NCBI RefSeq assembly: GCF_000714815.1
Contig: NZ_JMIH01000016.1
Coordinates: forward strand, 310,001 to 374,000
Direction: 5' to 3'
Origin: Anditalea andensis
Lineage (GTDB): Bacteria > Bacteroidota > Bacteroidia > Cytophagales > Cyclobacteriaceae
DNA length: 64,000 bases
The translations under genes and the position numbers were made by a program. The notes under the pieces were generated by a model, which saw only the letters and a program-made list of their open reading frames with translations, ran no database searches and was not told the DNA's origin. Below are positions 44,003 to 53,513 of this stretch, piece by piece; the first letter of the stretch is position 1; every line of letters starts with the position of its first letter.

Positions 44003-46819
44003 TTACTCCGATGGAAGTAGTACACCTTCTATTATACGAGGGTTGCTATTTATTTGAAAGGCCAGTTTTAGTATTTCTTTATCTGTTATCGCATCCACTG
44101 CATCCAATTCCATTTCAAATGTCAATAAGGGCATGCCTGTATAAAGATGCTGGAGGATTTTTTCAAAATGCCGACGGCTATTTGATTTATTTTCTTCTAT
44201 ACCCTTTTTAAGGCTACTCTTAATTTCATAAAAAGCCGCTTGATCGAGGGTATGAGAAAGGTTTTCCAGTTCTTGGTAAACTATTTCCAACAACCTTTCC
44301 GTCATATCAGGATTACCATTAAAGCTTATGTTGAGGATAAAAGCATCCTGAGGATTTTGCTGCAATACAGCATTCACTCTCACACCATAGGTGCCCCCTT
44401 CCTCTTCCCGGATGCTTTCCATATATCGCTTAGCTAATAATTGCCCCAAAATATTCAAAGCCAATTGGTTTTCGTGCGTATATTCCATATCACCCGTTAT
44501 ATAAACATTCACAGTCGCCTGAGGGGTTTTCATAGGGCGACGAAGATGAACACGGTCAATACCTCTTTCAGGTATCATATCATGGTCAATGACCATTTCT
44601 CTTTCTTTATTACCTGGAATAGACCCTATGTATTTTTTTATAAGCGAAAGAAATTGCTCCCTATCTACCTCCCCCATAAATACAAAATCAAAATCAGCAG
44701 CATTATTTATTCGGTCCCGATAAACTGTTTCTATTGCTTCCATAGAAAGTTCATCGAGAAGCTTATTATTTAAATGTACTTCCCTTTCACTATAATTGCT
44801 CTTAGCCAGCTGCAGGTTTTCGATAAACTCATTTTGTATATTGCTTTCCATGGTAGCATACAAAGACGCCAGATTCTGCTTAGCAGTCTCAAAGATCTGT
44901 TGGTCAAACCGGGGAGCGGTAAATGAAAGGTATATACCTTTAAAGAGTGCCTGGAGATTTTTGCCGGTAACATATCCGGTGAGTGTTTCTTCATGATCCT
45001 CTATCTTGATATCGAGGGGGACGACTTCTTCTGACTTTCTCAATTCCATCTTATTCAGATTGGCAAGACCGGATTCACTTGCAAACATGGGCGCAAAAAG
45101 TGAATTGGTAAGGAGTTCCTTATCCAAAACAGATCTACCCCCTGGACTAAAGGCTTTAAAATGGACACCCTCATCTTTAGCAGGAGGTGGAAATAAGCTC
45201 ACCCGGGCACCGTTAGATAAGGTATATCTGACACCATCTGTCCCGGTGATTATTTCCTCAGAGACCACCTTGCCATCCTCCATGACCAAATCCATCAAAG
45301 GCCTGTCAAAATTGATATCCTGGTAAGGATCTAAAGGGGTAACCTTTAATTTTTCTAGGAGGTCAACAATAGCTTGCTCAGTAGGAAATAATGAACTATC
45401 CGATCCTTTGATGGCTACTATATGTTCACTGGCTTTATAATAGTCAGCAAATTCTTCTAGTAGGTCTTCTCGGGTAAGGGCTGACAAATAATCTAATTCA
45501 TATTGTAATTCCCAATGGTAATCAGCCATCTTGTGATCCTTAAAAAAAGCTTCATACAGTTTTATGGCAGAGTAAACACTGCTTCGTCCTTTGCCGGATT
45601 TTAGAGAAGTTTCAGTACTTCGAATCATAGCGGTTTTGATACGGTCAAATTCCTGATCCGTAGCGCCATGATTCATCCAGCGGCTTAGCTCAGTTAATGC
45701 AAATTCCAAACTTTGAAGTATTTCACCTTTTTTAGGGTGTATACTGATTTTGATTACCTCAAGAGGCCTCACCACTTTTTCAAGCCCAAATCGGACTGAA
45801 AGTGCCGGAACCGGAGCGGCATTCATAATATGATGTAGACGCTGGTTAACAAGAGAACTTATGATTCTGAATTTCAGGTTTTTTTCTATAACCTCTTTTT
45901 CGTTTAATGAGGGATCTATTTTGTTTTTAATAAAATAATCGATTTCAGTGGTACCCAGTTCCTTATCGGCTACTGTAAGATAGATGAATTCATCGCTTGT
46001 AGGAACTTCAAATACTGGACGGTTAGGTGGGTTATCAGGTATGGGTAATTTCGAAAACAGACGCTTTACTTTTTGTTCCATTTCTTCTGAATCAATAGCT
46101 CCTACCACTATTACCGCCTGAAGATCCGGCCTGTACCAATTATTATAAAAGGTCTTTAAATCCTGATATTCAAAAAGATCTATCACTTCCATCGTCCCTA
46201 TGGGGGAACGTAAAGCATATCTGGAATCCTTAAGTAAACCCTGAATTTTTACTGTATCATCAGCTCTTTTAACAGGGTTATATCTGGAACGCCATTCTTC
46301 TCGGACCACACCCCGCTCCTTATCGATTTCTTTTGCAGAAAGGGTCAATCCTGCCGACCAGTCAAAAAGTATCAAAAGTACCGAATCAAGAAGTGCATTA
46401 TTGTGCACCGGCACATTCCTTATACTATATACGGTTTCATCGTAATCAGTAAAGGCATTTATCTCGTATCCAAACTTGATCCCGTTTTTTTGGAGATAGT
46501 CTAACAATGCTTTGTCAGAAAAATGTTCTGTACCATTAAAGGCCATATGCTCGAGAAAATGGGCAAGCCCTCTCTGATGATCTTCTTCTAGAATAGACCC
46601 TACGTTTTGGGCAAAATAAAAAGCCGCTCGATCCGGAGGCTCATTATTCTCCATTATGTAATACTTCATTCCATTTTCCAATATACCCGAACGTAGATCC
46701 GCAGGTGTAAAACTGGTAGTACTCAAATTTTGCCCCATAGCTACCTGCTGACAGGCCAGCAAAAATAGTAACGGATGGAGAAATTTCTGTATGCTTATAC
46801 TTAAGGATCTTTGGATCAT
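44003..46819 (-). CDS. M16 family zinc metallopeptidase, copy 1
   Basis: A 938-residue exported peptidase of the same type as the next gene. The signal peptide ends near QQVAMGQ, HFLEH is at residues 87-91 and the third zinc ligand near Glu168 (KEIDKERGVVREEW). Many blocks are shared with copy 2 (for example YIMxNxEPxxRxxFYFAQNVGSILE), showing tandem duplication, but the two have diverged over most of their length. Both keep all catalytic residues. It lies 75 bases downstream of the thioredoxin-like gene. Confidence 0.93.
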   Translation of the reverse strand: MIQRSLSISIQKFLHPLLFLLACQQVAMGQNLSTTSFTPADLRSGILENGMKYYIMENNEPPDRAAFYFAQNVGSILEEDHQRGLAHFLEHMAFNGTEHFSDKALLDYLQKNGIKFGYEINAFTDYDETVYSIRNVPVHNNALLDSVLLILFDWSAGLTLSAKEIDKERGVVREEWRSRYNPVKRADDTVKIQGLLKDSRYALRSPIGTMEVIDLFEYQDLKTFYNNWYRPDLQAVIVVGAIDSEEMEQKVKRLFSKLPIPDNPPNRPVFEVPTSDEFIYLTVADKELGTTEIDYFIKNKIDPSLNEKEVIEKNLKFRIISSLVNQRLHHIMNAAPVPALSVRFGLEKVVRPLEVIKISIHPKKGEILQSLEFALTELSRWMNHGATDQEFDRIKTAMIRSTETSLKSGKGRSSVYSAIKLYEAFFKDHKMADYHWELQYELDYLSALTREDLLEEFADYYKASEHIVAIKGSDSSLFPTEQAIVDLLEKLKVTPLDPYQDINFDRPLMDLVMEDGKVVSEEIITGTDGVRYTLSNGARVSLFPPPAKDEGVHFKAFSPGGRSVLDKELLTNSLFAPMFASESGLANLNKMELRKSEEVVPLDIKIEDHEETLTGYVTGKNLQALFKGIYLSFTAPRFDQQIFETAKQNLASLYATMESNIQNEFIENLQLAKSNYSEREVHLNNKLLDELSMEAIETVYRDRINNAADFDFVFMGEVDREQFLSLIKKYIGSIPGNKEREMVIDHDMIPERGIDRVHLRRPMKTPQATVNVYITGDMEYTHENQLALNILGQLLAKRYMESIREEEGGTYGVRVNAVLQQNPQDAFILNISFNGNPDMTERLLEIVYQELENLSHTLDQAAFYEIKSSLKKGIEENKSNSRRHFEKILQHLYTGMPLLTFEMELDAVDAITDKEILKLAFQINSNPRIIEGVLLPSE

Positions 46820-46894
46820 TTTCTGGTCTAAGTCTTTCTATATTTTGTAGCAGCATAGTTTAAATTATGCTGGAAACTTCCTTAGGTAGGTTGT

Positions 46895-48031
46895 TTATTC
46901 TTGATGAAAGATTTCAGAAAGCTTTTCTGACAGCTCTTCTCCCCGCATATTTTTAGCTATAATGACCCCATCAGGATCAAGAAGGAAGTTCTGAGGAACA
47001 GCGGAGATACCATATTGCTTGGCTACTTCATTTTTGAATCCTTTCAGATCACTTACATTGATCCAGGGAAGTTTGTCTTTTTCAACAGCAAACTCCCAGT
47101 TTTTCCTTTTGTCGTCTACTGATACTCCTACAATTTCAAAATTCCTATCCTTAAATTCATTATAAGCTTCTACTATAAAAGGGTTTTCCTGTCTGCAGGG
47201 CACACACCAGCTGGCCCAGAAATCAATGAACACGTAATTACCCCTTAGAGCATTTAGCGAAAATGTATCCCCTTGCAGGGTAGTTTGTGAAAATTCCATC
47301 GCTTCTTCCCCCACAGAAGTACGTTTACCAGTCAAAATCTTATCATACACACGCTGTCCCAGTGGAGTATTGCGAACCTCATCAGTAAATTTCTGATACT
47401 CTTCCTCGGCCCAGATCGGATCAAAATTATACCCCAACTCATAATTTGTAAAAGCAGTCAATGCGAAGTAAGAATCAGGGTGCGCTTCTACAAATTTCCG
47501 CACCAGTTCTTCCGTTTGCTTTCCTGTGGCCTTGATGGTATCTACAGTGGCCATATAGGCATCATCATAAGCTTTTCCCTGCAGCCCCCAGGATAGATCC
47601 TGTATTTTCTGACGCAAGGGATTGATTTGCTTACTAAAAGCTATAGACTGGTCTGTCAGTAAGGAACCACTGATACTGGCATTCTTGATCGAATCAGTGG
47701 CACTGATCTGCATATCATTATTGTCAAGGTAAAAAGTAAAGGTATCTTTTAGGTAAGACTTATCGGGATACGTTTCACCATGACGTACATTAATGGAAGC
47801 CTCTATAGGATGGGACACCTTACCGGTAAAGGTGAACATGCCCTCTTTAACAGCTACAGTATCGGTGAGGGTAGAATCTTTCTGTGTATAGGATAACACC
47901 GCCAATGAGGATGATGGCAATGACGGTATGTGAGCTTCTATTACAAAGCCTTCTTTCTGTATGGTGTCCCTGTTTTTACAGGAAATAGCCATAAGCGTGA
48001 GGGATATGGATATATAAATATAATTTTTCAT
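46895..48031 (-). CDS. TlpA-like thioredoxin lipoprotein with DUF4369-type domain
   Basis: A 378-residue lipoprotein (lipobox LMAISC, Cys18). The N-terminal half (about 25-230) resembles the DUF4369 beta-rich domain usually found ahead of TlpA-like modules in Bacteroidota. The C-terminal half is an AhpC/TSA-type thioredoxin fold with the redox motif WCVPC in DFWASWCVPCRQENPF at about residue 277. It probably reduces or rearranges disulfides in the periplasm. In this operon it lies between susD and the peptidase genes, fitting a role in opening disulfide-bonded import substrates before cleavage; that is inference. Confidence 0.9.
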   Translation of the reverse strand: MKNYIYISISLTLMAISCKNRDTIQKEGFVIEAHIPSLPSSSLAVLSYTQKDSTLTDTVAVKEGMFTFTGKVSHPIEASINVRHGETYPDKSYLKDTFTFYLDNNDMQISATDSIKNASISGSLLTDQSIAFSKQINPLRQKIQDLSWGLQGKAYDDAYMATVDTIKATGKQTEELVRKFVEAHPDSYFALTAFTNYELGYNFDPIWAEEEYQKFTDEVRNTPLGQRVYDKILTGKRTSVGEEAMEFSQTTLQGDTFSLNALRGNYVFIDFWASWCVPCRQENPFIVEAYNEFKDRNFEIVGVSVDDKRKNWEFAVEKDKLPWINVSDLKGFKNEVAKQYGISAVPQNFLLDPDGVIIAKNMRGEELSEKLSEIFHQE

Positions 48032-48275
48032 CTGTTTATAATTATTTTTTAAAGATCATAACGGGGCACGTGACGAAGCAAACGGGATGGAATCTTGCTT
48101 AGGCCGATAATCATTCCTGTGTGTAAGGTTTTACTTATGTTTGATTTCATCTTTTTAAAATTTGATTATCAATAGTCAGAGGGAATTTCGGATGGTTTAA
48201 TTATCAGCTTATGTGACAATTTTCGCCATGCCTTATTTCATTAAAATCACATCAAGTTGATTTTGATAGCGGCTG

Positions 48276-49694
48276 CTAATTATTATTTATCATACCGGGA
48301 TTCTGATCCATTACCGTTTGGGGAAATTTAAGTACCAGGCGGTTTCTTGTTAAATTAAAGGTTTCTTTTACAGTGCCATCGGCATTATATATCCTGTGGG
48401 TAAGGTCTGTGATATCTAAAGGAATCAAAGGGTCCACGCTCAAACGGCGGATATCAAACCAACGATATCCTAAAACTGCAAATTCCCGAAGCCGTTCTTC
48501 AAAAATAAACCTTAAGAGAGAGATCTGATCTGATGCAATAGCGGCCGGTACTTTGGCATCCTGCTCCGGCATACGGTGCGATCTGAAAAACTCTAAGGAT
48601 GCCACCGCACCGGGTAGATCATTTAGACGACACTTCACTTCAGCATCCAGTAAATACAGTTCAGAAGCACGTACACCAAACTGGGCCTGGCCACTCCCTA
48701 ATACTCTTCTCAAGATTCCTGGCACCGGATATTGGGCACCATTTTGGGCAGTAGTTCTGTATTGGTACCTGAGACGCAGATCCGTACTGTGATATAAAGC
48801 GGCTACTTCGGGTTTCAATACATATTCATTTCCCTGATGTACCCAGTTGTTAACAAATTGCTTTGAATATAAATTTTCCCGGTCGTTGACAGTCAGTTGA
48901 CTGCTGTAGCCATCGTTGTAATCATAGAGCCCGGTAGATATCCCCATGGAACCCATTTCTGTAATAGCGTCTCTTAACAATGGAGCAGCATCAGCATACC
49001 TTCCCATAAAAGTATATACCTTACCCAGTAACGCTTTCCCAGCAGCACGGGAGAACCGCATCCTACTGACTACCTCTACCGGAAGATTGGGAATAGCGGT
49101 GGTAAGATCTCTCACTATTAAGTCATAAATTTCAGCCACTGAAGCCCTTTGGAAATTACGGGCTACCAGATCTGCCTCTATGACCATAGGAAATCCAGGA
49201 TCTGAGGCAGCAGTGGCAGCATTATAAGGCATACCAAAGTAATTAATCAAAAGAAAATATGTCCATGCACGACCCCCTAAAGCCTCTGCCTGTAACGACA
49301 GCTTTTCCTGTTCAGAACCTTCAGTGGATTGAAGTACCTCATTGATGATTTTATTGTATATGTAGAGATTCTCCATGGTGATTTCCAGTTCGCTGGAGTT
49401 CTGTTCTGTTTCGTAAATATCGGCTTCCCATCGATACAACCTTTGGGTTCTTAACTGAGAACTGCTAAAGAAGGGTTCTATAGCGACCAATTCATCACTC
49501 AAAGGGGCATGGGCATTGGTGGCACCCATATTTACCAACCTCAGGTTATAAAACATTTTATGATAATCCCCGGTTTTTTCGGCGATAAGTCTTCCTTTGG
49601 GTACGATTTCAAGAAACTCACTTGAACAGGAATTTAATAGCATGCCTCCCAAAAATAAAAGCAAGGCTTTATAGGTAGTATATATTACTTTCAT
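48276..49694 (-). CDS. RagB/SusD-family outer-membrane lipoprotein
   Basis: A 472-residue surface lipoprotein with lipobox LLNSC (Cys23), the N-terminal SusD-like domain (SSEFLEIVPKGRLIAEKTGDY) and TPR-like helices including AEALGGRAWTYFLLINYFGMPY near residue 137, which is the conserved SusD core segment. The C-terminal RagB/SusD domain has ERLREFAVLGYRWFDIRRL near 405. It forms the lid of the SusC transporter encoded 14 bases upstream and captures substrate. The total length is at the short end for SusD proteins, as in the RagB peptide-binding type. Confidence 0.95.
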   Translation of the reverse strand: MKVIYTTYKALLLFLGGMLLNSCSSEFLEIVPKGRLIAEKTGDYHKMFYNLRLVNMGATNAHAPLSDELVAIEPFFSSSQLRTQRLYRWEADIYETEQNSSELEITMENLYIYNKIINEVLQSTEGSEQEKLSLQAEALGGRAWTYFLLINYFGMPYNAATAASDPGFPMVIEADLVARNFQRASVAEIYDLIVRDLTTAIPNLPVEVVSRMRFSRAAGKALLGKVYTFMGRYADAAPLLRDAITEMGSMGISTGLYDYNDGYSSQLTVNDRENLYSKQFVNNWVHQGNEYVLKPEVAALYHSTDLRLRYQYRTTAQNGAQYPVPGILRRVLGSGQAQFGVRASELYLLDAEVKCRLNDLPGAVASLEFFRSHRMPEQDAKVPAAIASDQISLLRFIFEERLREFAVLGYRWFDIRRLSVDPLIPLDITDLTHRIYNADGTVKETFNLTRNRLVLKFPQTVMDQNPGMINNN

Positions 49695-49708
49695 AAAGTT
49701 AAATTTTT

Positions 49709-52700
49709 TTAAAATCTGACATTTAAACCGAAGGTGATTCTTGGAGCCGGCCTCAGAGATCTGCTACCGGAGAAGAAATGATATTCAGGATCAATACCGA
49801 GATCATTATTGGCCCATACCAATAATTCTCCAACCTGGCTTCTGAGGGTGACCTGTTGGATTCCTATGCTATTAAACATAGTGGAAGGCAGGTTATAGAT
49901 AAGGTTTATATCCCGGATTTTTATAAAAGAACCGCTGAAGATGTTAACATCTCCATTTACATAGTAATTGGTGTTTCTGGTTCCATCAAATACATCGGTA
50001 TGCCGGGGTACCAGCGTAGTAGCCTCATCACCTGATTCCTTCCATCGGTCCATGAATTCCACATGCGCATTGCCCAATTCAAAAGATCTTTGACCCAGTC
50101 TACCCCCGGAGTATAACTGATTGACATCCCGTCGCATGACGTGGCCTAAACTAAATACCGTATTGACATTCAGAGAGAAATTTCCATATCTTACCGTATT
50201 TCCGAATCCTCCGTTCCATTTGGGCTGGGAGGTACCCATAAACCTTACATCATCAGGTGTGGTTACATTGGTGTTTTTTGTTATGGTACCATCTGCCAAC
50301 CTGATTTGCGGATCGCCGTTACTATCAAGCCCGGCATAATTATAGGCAAAAACAGAAAAAGCAGGATAACCCTCCACATATTGCTCTGTCACCCTGACAT
50401 CTCCTGAGGTAGTTTCCTGAGTTAGGTGAAGCGCCTTAATTTTATTTTCATTATAGGATATATTCAAAGTGGAAGACCATGAAAAAGAATTCCGTACCAC
50501 ATTCCTTGTCTGTAGGGCAAACTCCACCCCTTTGTTTTCCAGATCGCCCAGATTACCGGTCACGCTGCTGTATCCTGTAAAAGGATTGGTGGGAATGGTT
50601 CCCAAAAGGTCTGATGTAAACCGTTGATAATAATCAACAGAACCCGATATGCGTCCCAACAGGTAAAAATCAATACCGAAATTGGTGGTCGCAGTCCGTT
50701 CCCAGCTCAATTTACTATTGCCTGGAGTAGAGATCAACAATCCCGGCTCCGGGAAGAAGGCGCTGTTTACAGGTCTCAATATATCCCATGATGCAGCTGA
50801 TCCTGGATTGGGTGCATTACCGGCTATACCGTAGGTAGTCCTCAGGAATATATCATCTATCCAGTGGACACTGCTCAGGAAATTCTCTCTACTGATATCC
50901 CATTTGCCCCCTACACTCCATGCGGGTCTGTTTTGGGCAGATCTATCCAGACCAAATAAGTTGCTTTGATCATTTCTGATACTCGCATTGACAGAATATC
51001 TGTTATTGAAAGTATAGGCCATATTGGAATAATAGGAGGTAAAACGAGTAGTAGTTTCACTGCTGCCAAAATACCTTCCATTTTCCAGGGAACTGTAAGT
51101 GAGCACATAATTTGGTTTTACCACATCATTTACCAGAGCCAAACCGTTGTAATCGACGTGGGTATAAGTTTGAAGCCTGTCATCGTAGCCACGTACCTGA
51201 ATCCTTCTCATCACATTGAGTTGCTCCTGGGCTTCCTGTCCGGCGATCATATTGAGTTGATGCTTTCGGTTGTTCCATTGCTTATTATAAGAGAACTGAT
51301 TTCTGATGGTCCATGATTCACCTTTGGAATTGGTGACCTCATAATTACCGCCGGTATTTGGCAGCAGGTATTGAGGTGTAGCACCCGGAGAGGGGACTAC
51401 TGTAAACTCGGCGGTTTCTGTTCTAACCCCCAAAGCCATGCGATCTCTATAATTCTGATTTTCTATGGCGTCTGAAGTATAGCCATATCTACCCTGAAAT
51501 TGTAAACCGTCTATGATATTCAATTCTACTCCCAGTACATTTCTGATCGAACGGTTTATAATCTCGGTCTGTGCATAATTGACTTCATCCAATGGAACAT
51601 AGCTTAAGTCAATACGACTTAAATTCTGGAAGACCTGTCTGATAGAATCACTCATTTCTGTCATATAGGACATTTCCAGGTTGTTACCGTTAGCATCCCT
51701 AAAGAGCTGATAAGGGTAAAAATGGGAATTCACATTGATATTGTTCTGCGATATGGACTTATTATAGGTTATATCCGTAATCAGATCAATTTTGAGACGC
51801 TTTCCCATATCAAAATTCTGACGAAGGTTCAGCTTGTATCTGTTTTGATCATTTCCGGGACGGTCTGTCCGGGTACCCGTATAAGTACCTGAACCATAAA
51901 AAGAATAACCTTTTTGGCCACCGGAAACAGAAAGCGTATGGTTGGTAAGAACAGAAGGACGGTACCACAATTCTTCTATCTGGCTTCTGTTGTTTATAGC
52001 CGCCAGACTATCCAGACTAAATCTTGCCTGGGATGCTGAAATCAATCCCCGTTGCCTATTGTAAAGGATCATTTCATGTGGGGGAATCCCTCTACCTTGC
52101 CTGAAATAGGTAGAGACCTCTTGCCAGGGATTATTGACCGGATCAAAAATTTCTTCAGCAGTCTGAATATACTGCTGGCTATTGAGGTAAGGAAAATAGC
52201 TCATATCAGGCCTCCCCTCTATGGCCACAAAATTATCATACTGAAATTGGACCCTCCCTGTCGGGGATCCCACTTTGGTATTAATTACAATAACGCCATT
52301 GGCTGCCCTAGCTCCCCAAATAGATGCAGCAGTCGCATCTTTTAATACAGTAATATCACGTACATCCTGTGGATTTATATTCTGTATATCTTCTACCGGC
52401 AGACCATCTACTACGAACAAGGGAGAAGAAGATAGACTTACCGAAGAGAGCCCACGTAACAAAATAGGGTTTCTTATCGCTGCACCTGGGCTTTTATTTA
52501 TAGTAAGTCCGGGAACCAGGCCATCCAGCAAGTCGGCTATATTCATACTACTGGTCCGGTTCTGAAGTACCTCCATGTCCGGCTTGGAATAGGATCCCGT
52601 ACTTCTTTCTTTTGGAAGCGTCTGATAGCCTGTAGAGACGATTTCAACCTCTGACAATTCGAAGTCCAAGGAAACCAAGGTGACTTGCATTATGGGCGAT

Positions 52701-53356
52701 ACGGGCAACTCCTGTCGAGCATATCCCATATGTTGGAAGATCAACACACTTCCCGACTGGACATTGGGCAGGGCAAATACTCCGTTCTCATCTGTAATAG
52801 CACCCTGATTAGTCCCTTTAATTAGAACGTTTACTCCAAAAACTGGAAGCCCAATATCATCTAATACAAATCCGCGAACAGTGTCATTTCTTGTGATTGG
52901 AGAAGAGAGTAACTGAATAATATTTTTTCTAGGGTCGGAAATGGCAGAGGGACCAGTATTTTCATTTTTTGCTCTAGAAGTACTGTTCTTTTTGTGCTCT
53001 ACTACAGCTATCATATGATTGACCTGATTAAAAGAAATTAAAAATTTCTTTTCCAAGCTCAGGAGCACCTTATCTAAATTTTCATTTTTGACTTTTAAAT
53101 AGATGGGCTGGAAATCTCCGATCTTGGAAGGAAAGGAAAAAGTCAGTTCTGTCTGCCTTTCCAGTTCTTGTAGGACTTCTCTCAGAGAAGACCCATTTGC
53201 CTCAAGAGTTACCTGATAAGAGCTTAAAGTCTGGGTTTTGGCATCATTGGCTATAAGTAAGCCTGATAAAGTCAGGCAGCTTACCAACAATAGAAACAAT
53301 ACCCTGGCCATAATGCATAGTTTGTTTAATACAAATTTTTTTGTAAAATTGTGCAT
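49709..53356 (-). CDS. SusC/RagA TonB-linked outer-membrane protein with STN domain
   Basis: A 1215-residue receptor. A signal peptide (about residues 16-42) is followed by an STN signalling domain (about 48-120, EANGSSLREVLQELERQTELTF), a carboxypeptidase-D-like domain (about 160-235, VRGFVLDDIGLPVFGVNVLIKG), a plug with ITVLKDATAASIWGARAANGVIVI near 335, and the barrel. The STN domain contacts the FecR anti-sigma factor, so this receptor should report transport to an ECF sigma factor. It lies directly downstream of fecR and 14 bases upstream of susD. The substrate is unknown; accompanying peptidases suggest peptide or protein rather than glycan. Confidence 0.95.
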   Translation of the reverse strand: MHNFTKKFVLNKLCIMARVLFLLLVSCLTLSGLLIANDAKTQTLSSYQVTLEANGSSLREVLQELERQTELTFSFPSKIGDFQPIYLKVKNENLDKVLLSLEKKFLISFNQVNHMIAVVEHKKNSTSRAKNENTGPSAISDPRKNIIQLLSSPITRNDTVRGFVLDDIGLPVFGVNVLIKGTNQGAITDENGVFALPNVQSGSVLIFQHMGYARQELPVSPIMQVTLVSLDFELSEVEIVSTGYQTLPKERSTGSYSKPDMEVLQNRTSSMNIADLLDGLVPGLTINKSPGAAIRNPILLRGLSSVSLSSSPLFVVDGLPVEDIQNINPQDVRDITVLKDATAASIWGARAANGVIVINTKVGSPTGRVQFQYDNFVAIEGRPDMSYFPYLNSQQYIQTAEEIFDPVNNPWQEVSTYFRQGRGIPPHEMILYNRQRGLISASQARFSLDSLAAINNRSQIEELWYRPSVLTNHTLSVSGGQKGYSFYGSGTYTGTRTDRPGNDQNRYKLNLRQNFDMGKRLKIDLITDITYNKSISQNNINVNSHFYPYQLFRDANGNNLEMSYMTEMSDSIRQVFQNLSRIDLSYVPLDEVNYAQTEIINRSIRNVLGVELNIIDGLQFQGRYGYTSDAIENQNYRDRMALGVRTETAEFTVVPSPGATPQYLLPNTGGNYEVTNSKGESWTIRNQFSYNKQWNNRKHQLNMIAGQEAQEQLNVMRRIQVRGYDDRLQTYTHVDYNGLALVNDVVKPNYVLTYSSLENGRYFGSSETTTRFTSYYSNMAYTFNNRYSVNASIRNDQSNLFGLDRSAQNRPAWSVGGKWDISRENFLSSVHWIDDIFLRTTYGIAGNAPNPGSAASWDILRPVNSAFFPEPGLLISTPGNSKLSWERTATTNFGIDFYLLGRISGSVDYYQRFTSDLLGTIPTNPFTGYSSVTGNLGDLENKGVEFALQTRNVVRNSFSWSSTLNISYNENKIKALHLTQETTSGDVRVTEQYVEGYPAFSVFAYNYAGLDSNGDPQIRLADGTITKNTNVTTPDDVRFMGTSQPKWNGGFGNTVRYGNFSLNVNTVFSLGHVMRRDVNQLYSGGRLGQRSFELGNAHVEFMDRWKESGDEATTLVPRHTDVFDGTRNTNYYVNGDVNIFSGSFIKIRDINLIYNLPSTMFNSIGIQQVTLRSQVGELLVWANNDLGIDPEYHFFSGSRSLRPAPRITFGLNVRF

Positions 53357-53404
53357 ACGCTTGGTTGAATAGTTGAATGGATAAATTAATTGATCATAAA
53401 GCGT

Positions 53405-53438
53405 CTGAAGCGAAGGTATTCCCGTACTTTCGCTTCGT
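53405..53438. repeat. Inverted repeat between fecR and susC
   Basis: GAAGCGAAG (53407-53415) and TTTCGCTTC (53428-53436) can pair over nine positions with one G-U pair. The run of T lies on the plus-strand side, whereas the operon is read on the minus strand, so it may work as an attenuating or processing hairpin rather than a full terminator. Confidence 0.5.
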
Positions 53439-53513
53439 CTTTTTAGGGTTTAATGGAACATAAACGCCCCTGTGTATTAAATTTATTTATAGTATCCTGT
53501 CTAGTAGGTACCG

